In this document: positions 16,173 to 24,673 of the stretch, in pieces
Position numbering within the stretch: position 1 is the first letter of the stretch
Layout of the letters: each line of letters begins with the position of its first letter
NCBI RefSeq assembly: GCF_050611725.1
Contig: NZ_JBODJB010000001.1
Span: 1,116,001-1,180,000 of the forward strand
DNA length: 64,000 nucleotides
Direction of reading: 5' to 3'
From: Ferruginibacter sp050611725
GTDB taxonomy: Bacteria > Bacteroidota > Bacteroidia > Chitinophagales > Chitinophagaceae
Made by a program: the position numbers and the translations under genes
The notes under the pieces: generated by a model
Databases searched by the model: none
What the model saw: only the letters and a program-made list of their open reading frames with translations
Told to the model about the DNA's origin: nothing

Positions 16173-17078
16173 TTAATTTGTCAAATTTCGGAAAATATCC
16201 TCTAAACTGGAGCTTTCACTCTGCAAAGAAACGATGTTAAGGTTATTTTTCAAACTCAATTCCAATAATTGTTTACGCACACTCTCCGGATTGGAGGTTG
16301 TTAGTTTGAAGTTGGAAGTTTGAGGTTGCTCTATTTTTGTTACTTCTTTTAGCGATTTGATGGTTTCAATACCAATATTTTCTTTGAACTGAACCAATAC
16401 GGTGTGGTTATTAGATTTGTTTTTTTGAAGATTACTTAGTTGATCATCCGCTACAATATTTCCTTTATTGATGATGATCACTCTATCGCAAATAGCTTCT
16501 ACTTCCTGTAAAATATGAGAGGAGAAAAGAACTGTTTTGTCTTTCCCTAATTTTTTAATGACCTCTCTTATTTCTATGATCTGATTTGGATCCAAACCAC
16601 TCGTTGGTTCATCTAATATCAATACTTCGGGATCATGAATTAATGCTGCCGCTAGGCCTACCCGTTGTTTATATCCTTTGCTTAGTTGCCCGATTTTTTT
16701 ATTCGCTTCAAGTAACAATCCTACCGTTTCAATAGCATTTTTAATTTTTATCTTTTCATTTTTAATTTTATGTACACCTGCTACAAATTCTAAGTACTCT
16801 CTCACGTACATATCAAAGTATAAAGGATTTGCTTCAGGTAAATATCCAATTTTCTTTTTTGTTGAAAGTGAGTCAGGGCTTACGTTTTCGCCACAAACTT
16901 GTGCATTACCGTTATCTGCCGATAAATACCCGGTGATGATCTTCATTGTAGTGCTTTTGCCGGCACCATTTGGACCAAGAAATCCTACTATTTCTCCTTT
17001 GTTAATGGTAAAGGAAATATTGTTTACGGCTTTTTGAGTGCCGTATATTTTAGTAAGATTATTGACTACTATTGACAT
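16173..17078 (-). CDS. gldA: Gliding-type ABC transporter ATP-binding subunit GldA
   Basis: The 301-residue ATPase has Walker A GPNGAGKST at 35-43, signature LSKGYKQR, Walker B LILDEPTSGLDP and the switch His in SSHILQEVEAICDRV. Its opening and STTMKIITGYL closely follow GldA, whose partners GldF and GldG form the membrane part of a transporter needed for gliding in Flavobacterium johnsoniae. No gldF or gldG lies nearby, which is usual because they are often elsewhere. The stop of ricT lies 7 bases upstream, so the two are co-transcribed. A general ABC exporter role cannot be excluded. Confidence 0.85.
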   Translation of the reverse strand: MSIVVNNLTKIYGTQKAVNNISFTINKGEIVGFLGPNGAGKSTTMKIITGYLSADNGNAQVCGENVSPDSLSTKKKIGYLPEANPLYFDMYVREYLEFVAGVHKIKNEKIKIKNAIETVGLLLEANKKIGQLSKGYKQRVGLAAALIHDPEVLILDEPTSGLDPNQIIEIREVIKKLGKDKTVLFSSHILQEVEAICDRVIIINKGNIVADDQLSNLQKNKSNNHTVLVQFKENIGIETIKSLKEVTKIEQPQTSNFKLTTSNPESVRKQLLELSLKNNLNIVSLQSESSSLEDIFRNLTN

Positions 17079-17085
17079 TCAGTAA

Positions 17086-18585
17086 TTATTTATTCTCTCC
17101 ACCTGTGTTAGCAGGGCCTTGATCAGGTTTTTGCGGCGGCCTGTTTTGCGGTTGCCCCTGTCTGTTACCTTGCTGTGGATTATTTGGCCTTTGTTGATTT
17201 TGTCCGCCACGATTTTGTTGAGGTCCTCCTTGTGGTCTGTTCGCTTGTGGCGGTCTATTTTGTTGAGATCCTCCTTGTTGTGGTCTCTGTTCATTGCCTC
17301 TTTGCCTATTACCTCCTTGCCTGTTTTCCCCACCACGATTTTGTTGAGGCCCACCTTGTGGTCTGTTCGCTTGCTGAGGTCTGTTTTGCTGAGGCCCTCC
17401 TTGTTGTGGTCTCTGTTCATTGCCTCTTTGCTTGTTTCCTCCTTGCCTGTTTTCTCCGCCTCTCTCATTATCTCTTCTTCTGCGGCTTGTTTTTTCCAAA
17501 CTACGTAAACTGATCTGTCCTACAACATCTGCATAAGTTGGTTCAACTTCCACAGGTTTTTTGCTCACTACTTCTACAGTTTCTAGTTCCTCGGGTTTGA
17601 TGCCTTGCTTGTTAAGTGCTTTTATTTTTAAAACTCTTTCAATGGTCAGCGGATATTGTTTATTGCTATCCGGCATAGTGTACCACATCAAGTTTCTGAA
17701 AATATCTTTCTTTACCAAAAACGCACGGCTACGAGCTACTTCAATCATATCACAATCATCCGGGAAATTTTGCAATGCATCTAAATAAGTATCCAGTTCA
17801 TAATTCAAACAACATTTTAAACGGCCACATTGTCCGCTTAGTTTTGTTTGATTAATACTTAAGTTCTGGTAACGTGCTGCATTTGTATTGACACTTTTGA
17901 AATCTGTGAGCCAGGTGCTGCAACAAAGTTCACGGCCGCAAGAGCCTATTCCGCCTACTTTTCCGGCTTCCTGCCTTGCACCTATCTGCTTCATTTCAAC
18001 TTTTACTTTGAATTCAGAAGCATATATTTTGATTAATTCTCTAAAATCAACCCTGTCATCTGCAATGTAAAAAAAAGTAGCTTTTCTGCCATCGGCTTGT
18101 ATTTCTACTTCCGCTACTTTCATTTGCAAGTTCAATTGCTTTGCAATAGCACGACTGCGGATCATAACATCTCTTTCTCTTGCTTTGGTTTCTTTCAGTT
18201 TTGTAAGATCAGTTTCGTTTGCACGGCGTAAAATTCTTTTTATATCTGCACTGTCTTCCTTAATATTGTTTTTCTTCAACTGTAAACGCACCAACTCTCC
18301 TGTGAGGTTTACACTACCTACATCAAAACCGCTAACGCCTTCAACAGCAATTAGGTCGCCTTTTTCGTAAAAATTTGTAGAGGGATTTTTAAAATAATCT
18401 TTTCGGCTTCCATTGTTGAAACTTACTTCCACAATTTTGCAACTGCTTTCAGGATCGGCAAAAGGCAGATTAGCCAGCCAATCGTGTACATTCATTCTAT
18501 TGCAACCGCCGCTTGAGCAACTGCCATGACTTCCGCAGCCACCCGGTGCTCCGTCTTTACCTGTTCCGCAACTTCCACAACCCAT
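17086..18585 (-). CDS. ricT: RicT/YaaT-type PSP1 domain protein with a repetitive Q/N/R/G tail
   Basis: The 499-residue protein contains the PSP1 domain (about 110-290) with the conserved cysteine motifs CGRELCC and CGRLKCCLNYE. In Bacillus, RicT with RicA and RicF binds Fe-S clusters and affects RNA processing and development; the role in Bacteroidota is not settled. The N-terminus is Cys- and Gly-rich (CGSCG, CGSHGSC). From about 365 to the end runs a low-complexity tail of Gln, Asn, Arg, Gly and Pro, with a 42-residue unit repeated twice (126-bp DNA period). Such tails suggest RNA binding or flexible assembly. holB lies upstream and gldA 7 bases downstream. Confidence 0.9.
   Translation of the reverse strand: MGCGSCGTGKDGAPGGCGSHGSCSSGGCNRMNVHDWLANLPFADPESSCKIVEVSFNNGSRKDYFKNPSTNFYEKGDLIAVEGVSGFDVGSVNLTGELVRLQLKKNNIKEDSADIKRILRRANETDLTKLKETKARERDVMIRSRAIAKQLNLQMKVAEVEIQADGRKATFFYIADDRVDFRELIKIYASEFKVKVEMKQIGARQEAGKVGGIGSCGRELCCSTWLTDFKSVNTNAARYQNLSINQTKLSGQCGRLKCCLNYELDTYLDALQNFPDDCDMIEVARSRAFLVKKDIFRNLMWYTMPDSNKQYPLTIERVLKIKALNKQGIKPEELETVEVVSKKPVEVEPTYADVVGQISLRSLEKTSRRRRDNERGGENRQGGNKQRGNEQRPQQGGPQQNRPQQANRPQGGPQQNRGGENRQGGNRQRGNEQRPQQGGSQQNRPPQANRPQGGPQQNRGGQNQQRPNNPQQGNRQGQPQNRPPQKPDQGPANTGGENK
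17205..17457 (-). repeat. 126-bp tandem coding repeat in the ricT tail
   Basis: Two adjacent copies with a 126-bp period (for example TGGTCTCTGTTCATTGCC at 17281 and 17407) encode the duplicated 42-residue Q/N/R/G unit. The near identity points to slippage or unequal recombination. Confidence 0.85.
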
Positions 18586-18663
18586 ATTCTTTGGTAATTA
18601 AAAATTAAGAATTAAAAATGAAAAGTTGAGGAGGAGATATTTATGTACCAGGCTTTTGTACTA

Positions 18664-18807
18664 CTATTCGGCTTCATTGGCGTCGCACCCTTTTACTGTA
18701 TATCCATACTCGGCAATGATAGATCCATATTGATTTGCCGTACAAGTGAGTGACACAACGATGATGCTATGAAAAACTAAAGCTGGTATCAAAAATAAAT
18801 TTATCAC
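18664..18807 (-). CDS. Possible small exported or membrane ORF (47 aa), uncertain
   Basis: In the 256-bp gap between holB and ricT, a minus-strand frame opens with GTG at 18807 (or TTG at 18792) and ends with TAG at 18664. It has a hydrophobic first half (LFLIPALVFHSIIVVSL) and a polar second half (YGSIIAEYGYTVKGCDANEAE). It starts 34 bases after the holB stop and lies in operon orientation. Against it, the first third coincides with the dispersed repeat, and the other two copies of that repeat do not keep this frame. Confidence 0.25.
   Translation of the reverse strand: MINLFLIPALVFHSIIVVSLTCTANQYGSIIAEYGYTVKGCDANEAE
18752..18795 (-). repeat. Dispersed intergenic repeat, copy 3 (inverted)
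   Basis: Read on the minus strand, TTTTTGATACCAGC through CATAGCATCATCGTTG matches copies at 1781 and 38456. The central palindrome reads GTG-T-CAC here where the others have GCG-T-CGC, a paired change that keeps the symmetry. Confidence 0.75.
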
Positions 18808-18841
18808 ACAACTGCAAGTTCGTTACCACAAAAACTCTACC

Positions 18842-20035
18842 TCAATTGACCAAAATTAGCGAATTGTTGGCAATAATGTGGTAGAACTTAATGGAAAGTG
18901 CATGGAAGAGCATTTTTGGGTTGGCATTACGCTCTATATAGTAGATGGCCTGGTTCAATTCTTCGATTATGGCTTCTTGCTGGTGAATACTGCAAATTTT
19001 ATTGAAACGGAGGCAAAAATCATTGTAAGCGCTTGAATTTTCGGGGGTATTTATAACACTGAGCCTGATAGCATCTTCTATAAGATGGATGAAATATTTG
19101 AGAAATTGCTTCTGTTTTTCACGTCCTTCCTTGCTGATGCTCTCGATCCATTTAACCTGAGCATCGGTATTTCGTTTAACGATCATGTTCAACCACTCCC
19201 TTACAACGGTTTGCCAATCGCTTTCAGCATGTTGTAATAATTGCAGCGCTTCACGGTAATTGCCTTCGCTTAAAAGGGCAATTTGTTGGGCCGTTTCTAT
19301 TTTGGCACCGGCTCTTAATTCAAGCGCCGCTTCAATTTCCAAATTGGAAAGAGCAGGTATTCTTACCAGTTGTGTACGGGAAATGATAGTAGGCAATATC
19401 TGATCTTCGTTTTCTGCAACCAATATAAATAATGTATTGGCGGGTGGCTCCTCAATCAACTTTAATAACTTATTACCTTCTTTGCCCAAAAATTCGGGCA
19501 GCCACATGATGAGTATTTTATATTCGCTCTCAAAGCTTTTGAGGTTGAGTTTTTTTATGATCTCGGTACATTCCTGTGCGGAAATATTGCCTTGCTTATT
19601 TTCTGCCCCGATGAACTGAAGCCAGTCAAATACATTTCCATAGGGTTGAATGGAAATAAATTCTCTCCACTCGTTGATGAAATCTGCACTGATGGGCTTT
19701 TCGCCGGCTTTTTTTGTAATGACCGGGTAAGAAAAATGGATATCGGGATGAATGAGTTTTTGTGCTTTTGTGCAGGCGGGGCAGGTGCCGCAGCTATCGG
19801 TCCATGGTCCACGATCCATGGACGGTTCTGATTCTCCAAATAGAGAAGGGCCTGGATCTTGCTTTCCATTGGCTTTTTCACAAACAATATATTGTGCAAA
19901 GGCCATGGCTAATTGCAAGGCACCACTTCCTTCCTTTCCTAAAAACAATAAAGCATGGCTCAGTCTGTTATGCTGCACCATTTCTGCCAAATGTTCTTTG
20001 GTGTTTTTCTGACCTATGATCTCTTTGAACTGCAT
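18842..20035 (-). CDS. holB: DNA polymerase III delta-prime subunit
   Basis: This 397-residue AAA+ family protein belongs to the clamp-loader complex. Visible are the N-terminal RLSHALLFLGKEGSG (a degenerate Walker A lacking the catalytic Lys, as is common for delta-prime), the zinc motif CGTCPACTKAQKLIHPD, ISAQECTEIIKKLNLK, a LLKLIEEPPANTLFIL Walker-B/sensor region and SRTQLVRIP. Between Cys of YIVCEK and the CGTC motif lies an unusual ~25-residue insert (about 57-82) encoded by a palindrome-bearing element that also occurs in the copper ATPase gene. The frame is kept and the insert falls in a surface loop, so the protein is probably functional. Confidence 0.9.
   Translation of the reverse strand: MQFKEIIGQKNTKEHLAEMVQHNRLSHALLFLGKEGSGALQLAMAFAQYIVCEKANGKQDPGPSLFGESEPSMDRGPWTDSCGTCPACTKAQKLIHPDIHFSYPVITKKAGEKPISADFINEWREFISIQPYGNVFDWLQFIGAENKQGNISAQECTEIIKKLNLKSFESEYKILIMWLPEFLGKEGNKLLKLIEEPPANTLFILVAENEDQILPTIISRTQLVRIPALSNLEIEAALELRAGAKIETAQQIALLSEGNYREALQLLQHAESDWQTVVREWLNMIVKRNTDAQVKWIESISKEGREKQKQFLKYFIHLIEDAIRLSVINTPENSSAYNDFCLRFNKICSIHQQEAIIEELNQAIYYIERNANPKMLFHALSIKFYHIIANNSLILVN
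19797..19870 (-). repeat. In-frame palindromic insert in holB
   Basis: GTCCATGG (19800-19807) and CCATGGAC (19816-19823) form an 8-bp stem with an 8-nt loop inside the holB zinc-motif region. The encoded loop has no counterpart in the usual family layout. A related palindrome lies at 50200-50231 in the copper ATPase gene. Confidence 0.6.
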
Positions 20036-20053
20036 TGCTGCAAACTTAATTCA

Positions 20054-20620
20054 TTATAATTTACCAACGATCTCTTCGTCCATTGGTTTTACGCTACTAG
20101 GGAAGTAGGCAATGAGGTGTCCGTTTTCGTCCAACAAAAATTTATTGAAATTCCATTTTACCTCGGCATCTAAAACACCATTTTCGGCTTTACTGCAAAG
20201 CCATTTGTAGATAGGTGCTGTATCATCTCCTTTTACAGAAATTTTAGCAGCCATTGGAAAAGACACACCATAATTTCTTTTACAGAATTCTTTAATCTCG
20301 GTGTTGCTGCCGGGTTCTTGTCCGCCGAAATTATTTGCAGGAAAACCAACGATCACTAATTTGTCTTTGTATTTTTTATATAATTCTTCTAGCCCTTCGT
20401 ATTGATAAGTATAACCACATTCGGATGCGGTATTAACGATCAATATTTTTTTTCCTTTAAAATCTGCGAAATTAATAGTGCCGCCATCTAAACCTTCTGC
20501 TTTGAAATTATAGATAGTATGTGTTGTATCTGTTGATATAATTTGTTTGTCCATAGGAATTGTTTTTGTTTGACCGCAAGATGAAATTAATAGTGCTGCG
20601 ATGGTTAATAATCTTATCAT
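20054..20620 (-). CDS. Glutathione-peroxidase-family lipoprotein
   Basis: The 188-residue protein reduces peroxides; in bacteria the electron donor is usually thioredoxin. The catalytic tetrad is complete: Cys68 (NTASECG), Gln101 (FGGQEPG), Trp156 and Asn157 (VKWNFNKF). A lipobox LISSC places acylated Cys15 after a short signal peptide, so the enzyme should be membrane-anchored in the envelope. I chose ATG at 20620; the longer frame to 20785 overlaps the upstream gene and has no signal. The start lies 31 bases after the stop of the beta-helix lipoprotein gene, suggesting an operon. Confidence 0.92.
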   Translation of the reverse strand: MIRLLTIAALLISSCGQTKTIPMDKQIISTDTTHTIYNFKAEGLDGGTINFADFKGKKILIVNTASECGYTYQYEGLEELYKKYKDKLVIVGFPANNFGGQEPGSNTEIKEFCKRNYGVSFPMAAKISVKGDDTAPIYKWLCSKAENGVLDAEVKWNFNKFLLDENGHLIAYFPSSVKPMDEEIVGKL

Positions 20621-20651
20621 AATTTTTTTATTTATAACAACGAAGAGAGTG

Positions 20652-22070
20652 TTATTGTTTTTCGTAGCAGCCGATATCGAAAGGGGCAATTCGGTCATTA
20701 TCATCAAGGTCTTTCTGTAAAAGGATAGAGATGGGTGCACCTGATTGGAAACTTGGGGCATTCGGATTCGAAATATGAAAATCAAAATATCTTCTATTCA
20801 CATTAATGCTATCAAACAAAGGCGGTTGATTTCTAAATGCAACTGAACTTGAAAAATCTGCAAATAAAGGATCAGTAGTTTCTCTTTTATAGATACAATT
20901 TATAAACTCAGCCGAAAAAAGGGCGCCTTTAGTATTTACAAATACTTCGTCTTTTACACTTCCATTTTCACCCCAGAAAATGCAATTGGTAAATGTAGCA
21001 GTCAAGTCATTAAGGTCATCAGTTGCATTATAATCAGTAACTGCAAGTACAGGATTTCTATGTTCAATAAAACTATTGCCGTAAGATGCGACAGTGCAAT
21101 TTGTAAATGTGTAATTACCTCCGTATAAAAGACTAACGTTGGTGCCGCAATTTGAGATTAAAGTATTGTCTGCTTTTATGCTACTGGCAAGAGAAAGTAT
21201 ACCTGCATCGTATGCATTATCAATGATGCATTGGTGCAGCGTTACTTTTGTCGTTGTCGGATTGGGAGAAGATGGTAATAAGGACACTACAGCCTGATAG
21301 GCATTTTTAATCACTGCAAAAGTTAAAATACTATTGCTGCTGGATTCTCTAAAGTAAATACCCGGCCAACTTGCAGGAAGGTCTTTGTAGCCTTCATCTA
21401 ACCTGTCACCTGAAAAAATTACTTCATTGCCCTTTTTTCCCAAAACAACAAGTCTACCATCAACAATAAAAGGTGCATTTGCATGAAAATATATTTTACA
21501 ACCATCGAAAATCCTAAGTGCTGCTCCGGCATTAATTTTTAAGCTGTCTAATATTACATATGGTTTGTCATTTGTCCAGCTTACTGTGCCGGAATTTATT
21601 GTTTCCCCGGTTAAAAAATGTGCATTCTGTCCATACGCCTGTAGCTGCACATAACGAGTGTTGCCATTATATTGTATTTGAATGCTGTCTTGTATAATGA
21701 ATGGAAGATTAGCAGAAGTTGGATCAATATTTACAGTAACAAAAATATAGATGCTGTCATTGGCAGCAACTTCAATATTATTTACCTCAGGTGCAGCAAT
21801 ACCGTTTACGTTTATGGTAAATGCAGAGGTATCAATGCCCATTAACTTTACTTTGCTGAGGAGTAATTTTTGATCGTTTAAATTATTGATCTTGAAAAAC
21901 TGAGTGATAGATCCTACTGAAGTAAAAACAGTATCAAATTTTAAACTGTCAACACTGGTTGATAGTTTTGCGTTAGTGCTGGTAATGAAAGAATCTTTTT
22001 TACAGGAAGTTAATAGTAGGCAAAAAGCAATGAGCAATGAGCAAAATATATGAAGTCCCTTTCTAATCAT
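20652..22070 (-). CDS. Parallel beta-helix lipoprotein of unknown function
   Basis: The 472-residue protein has a lipoprotein signal (lipobox LLTSC, Cys at about 23, followed by KKDS). Residues about 30-160 form a beta-sandwich-like region (FKINNLNDQKLLLSKVKL). Residues about 190-420 show repeated short strands with Asn- and Cys-rich turns (VTLHQCIIDNAYDAGILSL, YTFTNCTVASYGNSF, ATFTNCIFWGENG), typical of right-handed parallel beta-helices. The C-terminal DNDRIAPFDIGCYE matches a 'choice-of-anchor' style end common in surface-exposed Bacteroidota proteins. A surface binding or structural role is inferred; no catalytic motif was seen. Confidence 0.75.
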   Translation of the reverse strand: MIRKGLHIFCSLLIAFCLLLTSCKKDSFITSTNAKLSTSVDSLKFDTVFTSVGSITQFFKINNLNDQKLLLSKVKLMGIDTSAFTINVNGIAAPEVNNIEVAANDSIYIFVTVNIDPTSANLPFIIQDSIQIQYNGNTRYVQLQAYGQNAHFLTGETINSGTVSWTNDKPYVILDSLKINAGAALRIFDGCKIYFHANAPFIVDGRLVVLGKKGNEVIFSGDRLDEGYKDLPASWPGIYFRESSSNSILTFAVIKNAYQAVVSLLPSSPNPTTTKVTLHQCIIDNAYDAGILSLASSIKADNTLISNCGTNVSLLYGGNYTFTNCTVASYGNSFIEHRNPVLAVTDYNATDDLNDLTATFTNCIFWGENGSVKDEVFVNTKGALFSAEFINCIYKRETTDPLFADFSSSVAFRNQPPLFDSINVNRRYFDFHISNPNAPSFQSGAPISILLQKDLDDNDRIAPFDIGCYEKQ

Positions 22071-22103
22071 TTTTCAAATTTAAACTAAAACTTTCAACAA
22101 CAA

Positions 22104-22805
22104 TTATTTAGCTGCATAAGCCAGCGATGCAACGCTTAATTGTAATCCTTCAATTTTTAATAAAGCATTTCCACAGGCTTCAAAAGTAGCACCGGTCGTT
22201 ACCACATCATCTACCAGTAAAATATGTTTTCCGGTTAATTTATTTTCATTTTGTACAACAAAACTTTCGGCAACATTTTCCCAACGTTCGGTACGGTGTT
22301 TTTTAGTTTGGGTTTCGGTGAATTTTTGACGAACCACCACATTATTCAACACTGGGATGTTCATTGTATTAGACATTCCTTCGCAAATTACCGTTGCCTG
22401 ATTATATCCCCTTTTACGTTCTTTGTCGGGAAACAGGGGGAGGGGCACCAACGCATCAATATTTCTGAACCGATTGGTGTTTTGGAGCGATTTTCCCATC
22501 AATTCTCCCAAATAAATGCCGATTTCCTTGTTTGCGTCGTATTTAAGTAGGTGAATCAGTTGCTGAATAAGGGAACTTTTGGCAAAATAGAACTCACTTG
22601 TTGCCGCCACAAGGGGTAATCTGCCCCAAAATATCTTTTCGATCGGATTATTGGCATGCATTGCAAAATTTGTATGCGGTAAATTATTGATACATTTTAA
22701 ACAAAGTAAATGATCTCCATTGATTAGATCGCTACCACAACCTGTACATATATGCGGATAGAAAAGATGCAATGCATTTGCAAAAACTTTTTGAACTGAT
22801 AACAT
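22104..22805 (-). CDS. comF: ComF family phosphoribosyltransferase-like protein
   Basis: The 233-residue protein has an N-terminal zinc motif (Cys20, Cys23, Cys35, Cys38) and a C-terminal type I phosphoribosyltransferase domain with the PRPP-binding motif ILLVDDVVTTGAT (about 195-207) and the KRGYNQA segment. ComF proteins take part in DNA uptake and recombination in competent bacteria; the exact biochemical role is unclear. It lies 33 bases upstream of the beta-helix lipoprotein gene and 69 bases downstream of radA, all minus strand. Confidence 0.92.
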   Translation of the reverse strand: MLSVQKVFANALHLFYPHICTGCGSDLINGDHLLCLKCINNLPHTNFAMHANNPIEKIFWGRLPLVAATSEFYFAKSSLIQQLIHLLKYDANKEIGIYLGELMGKSLQNTNRFRNIDALVPLPLFPDKERKRGYNQATVICEGMSNTMNIPVLNNVVVRQKFTETQTKKHRTERWENVAESFVVQNENKLTGKHILLVDDVVTTGATFEACGNALLKIEGLQLSVASLAYAAK

Positions 22806-22874
22806 TTTAATGGTTTAGCGTATTCTAAAAAATTAAAAGGTTTTTGTTTAGGAGGTTTAGGAGTTTCGTTAGAA

Positions 22875-24248
22875 TTAAAATAAATATTGATAGAGCTCTT
22901 CTACTTTCGCCAAAGGCACTACTTCAATATTGAATTTAAGTTTTCCTAAAGATTTTGCGTTGTATTTACTTACGATGATCTTTTCGAAACCTAATTTTTC
23001 AGCTTCGGCAATGCGTTGTTCAATTCTATTTACCGCTCTTATCTCTCCACTTAAACCAACTTCACCTGCAAAACAATAATGTTGATTGATAGGCACATCT
23101 TCATAACTACTTAGTAATGCACATACTATTGCAAGATCAATGGATGGATCTTCTACTTTTAATCCGCCGGCAATGTTTACAAAAACATCTTTTACGCCAA
23201 AATGAAAGCCTCCTCTTTTTTCGAGTACGGCTAATAGTAATTGGAGTCTTCTTAAATCAAATCCACTAACAGTTCTTTGCGGTGTTCCGTAAACACTTTG
23301 TGTTACCAATGCTTGCCCTTCAATTAATAACGGACGCATTCCTTCAATGGTTGCAGCAATAGCAATACCACTTAATTGTTCTTCTTTTTGTGTTATTAAA
23401 ATTTCACTCGGATTGCTTACGGCTCTCATACCTTCACCTGTCATCTCATAAATACCTAATTCGGCCGTAGAGCCAAAACGGTTCTTTAAAGTACGCAGAA
23501 TTCTATAGGCATAATGACGATCGCCTTCGAACTGCAAAACCGTGTCCACCATATGTTCCAGGATCTTTGGCCCTGCTATATTTCCGTCTTTTGTGATATG
23601 ACCAATTAAGAAAACAGGCGTGTTGGTCTCTTTGGCAAATCGTTGTAATTCTGCAGCACATTCACGAATCTGGCTTACACTGCCTGAACCACTTTCCACG
23701 AAAGGCGATTGTAATGTTTGAATGCTATCTACAATTACAAGTTGCGGTTTTAATTTTTTTATTTCCTGAAAAATAGTTTGTGTATTTGTTTCGGTAAGCA
23801 AGTAAAAATTTTCACTCTTTGCACCAACTCTATCTGCCCTCATTTTTACCTGTTGCTCACTTTCTTCACCACTTATATATAATGTTACAATATCATTTAA
23901 CTGCAAGCCTATTTGTAAGAATAAAGTTGATTTACCGATACCTGGTTCGCCGGCAACCAAAACAATGCTTCCCATTACAATTCCACCACCCAATACACGA
24001 TTTAATTCTCCATCGTTTGTAATGATCCTTTTTTCTTCTGCACTGCTTACCTCATTAATGGAAATCGTTTTTACTTTTCTATCTCCGCTATATTCCTTCC
24101 ATTCGTCTTTTTCTTTTTTGTCATTTCCTTTAACAACAACTTCTTCTACAAATGTATTCCATTGATTACAGCTCGGACATTTACCCGACCACTTAGCGCT
24201 TTCATATCCACAACTCTGACAAAAAAATGCCGACTTAGTTTTACTCAT
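22875..24248 (-). CDS. radA: DNA repair protein RadA (Sms)
   Basis: The 457-residue ATPase promotes branch migration in homologous recombination. It has the N-terminal C4 zinc finger (Cys10, 13, 24, 27), Walker A GEPGIGKST near 100-108, the RadA signature KNRFGS, and a C-terminal Lon-protease-like domain (FDLRRLQLLLAVLEKRGG, DLAIVCALLSS). Length is typical. comF lies downstream; the pairing of recombination functions may be coincidental. Confidence 0.97.
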   Translation of the reverse strand: MSKTKSAFFCQSCGYESAKWSGKCPSCNQWNTFVEEVVVKGNDKKEKDEWKEYSGDRKVKTISINEVSSAEEKRIITNDGELNRVLGGGIVMGSIVLVAGEPGIGKSTLFLQIGLQLNDIVTLYISGEESEQQVKMRADRVGAKSENFYLLTETNTQTIFQEIKKLKPQLVIVDSIQTLQSPFVESGSGSVSQIRECAAELQRFAKETNTPVFLIGHITKDGNIAGPKILEHMVDTVLQFEGDRHYAYRILRTLKNRFGSTAELGIYEMTGEGMRAVSNPSEILITQKEEQLSGIAIAATIEGMRPLLIEGQALVTQSVYGTPQRTVSGFDLRRLQLLLAVLEKRGGFHFGVKDVFVNIAGGLKVEDPSIDLAIVCALLSSYEDVPINQHYCFAGEVGLSGEIRAVNRIEQRIAEAEKLGFEKIIVSKYNAKSLGKLKFNIEVVPLAKVEELYQYLF

Positions 24249-24326
24249 CTGACGAAATTAAAATTTAGAGATACGAATGTAGAATAGAATTGTTTCAGGA
24301 TAGAATAAAAATTGAAAGCAAAGGTT

Positions 24327-24419
24327 GTATGCAGAAAAAATATTTTTATCTGCATACGGAAAAATATTTTTTGAGGAGTTTATTAAAAGTAAAAGAGCCA
24401 TCATTTCTGACAGCTCTTT
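24327..24419. promoter_or_regulatory. Two inverted repeats in the 425-bp radA/regulator divergent gap
   Basis: GTATGCAGA at 24327-24335 pairs with TCTGCATAC at 24349-24357 across a 13-nt A/T loop. AAAGAGC at 24392-24398 pairs with GCTCTTT at 24413-24419. No gene or tRNA is evident in 24249-24630. The hairpins could be operators or terminators of unseen antisense transcripts. Confidence 0.45.
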
Positions 24420-24631
24420 GTACTTACTAACCCATTAAATTCTATTGCTAAAGTACAAAATTGACCCACATAAAAAAATAAATTTTGGACAATGTTAATA
24501 AGTTTTTTGACGGATACTAGAAAGTTATTATCTAACCAATATGTTCATATTTGTATGATTATCAATGATTTAAAATGATAAAGAAACCCCTTTTACTAAC
24601 GACTACCCCTACAAGAAAAACAATAAATTAA

Positions 24632-24663
24632 TTTGGTTTATATAATAGACTAATTTATATTTG
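24632..24663 (+). promoter_or_regulatory. Bacteroidota promoter of the winged-helix regulator gene
   Basis: TTTG at 24632-24635, a 20-bp spacer and TATATTTG at 24656-24663 fit the -33/-7 consensus. The box ends 10 bases before the ATG, so the leader would be very short. Confidence 0.7.
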
Positions 24664-24673
24664 AAATTTATTT

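Noticed and set aside
17079..17468. 129-residue minus-strand frame rich in Lys, Glu and Asp, and plus-strand hydrophobic frames over the same bases
   Set aside because: They are alternative frames of the repetitive ricT tail; the repeat nature keeps several frames open by chance.
20621..20785. N-terminal extension of the glutathione peroxidase to 20785
   Set aside because: It overlaps the beta-helix lipoprotein gene and would bury the lipoprotein signal peptide that begins at 20620.
24249..24630. tRNA or other structured RNA in the gap before the winged-helix regulator
   Set aside because: No cloverleaf-compatible arms or TTCGA-type loop were found; only two short hairpins are visible.
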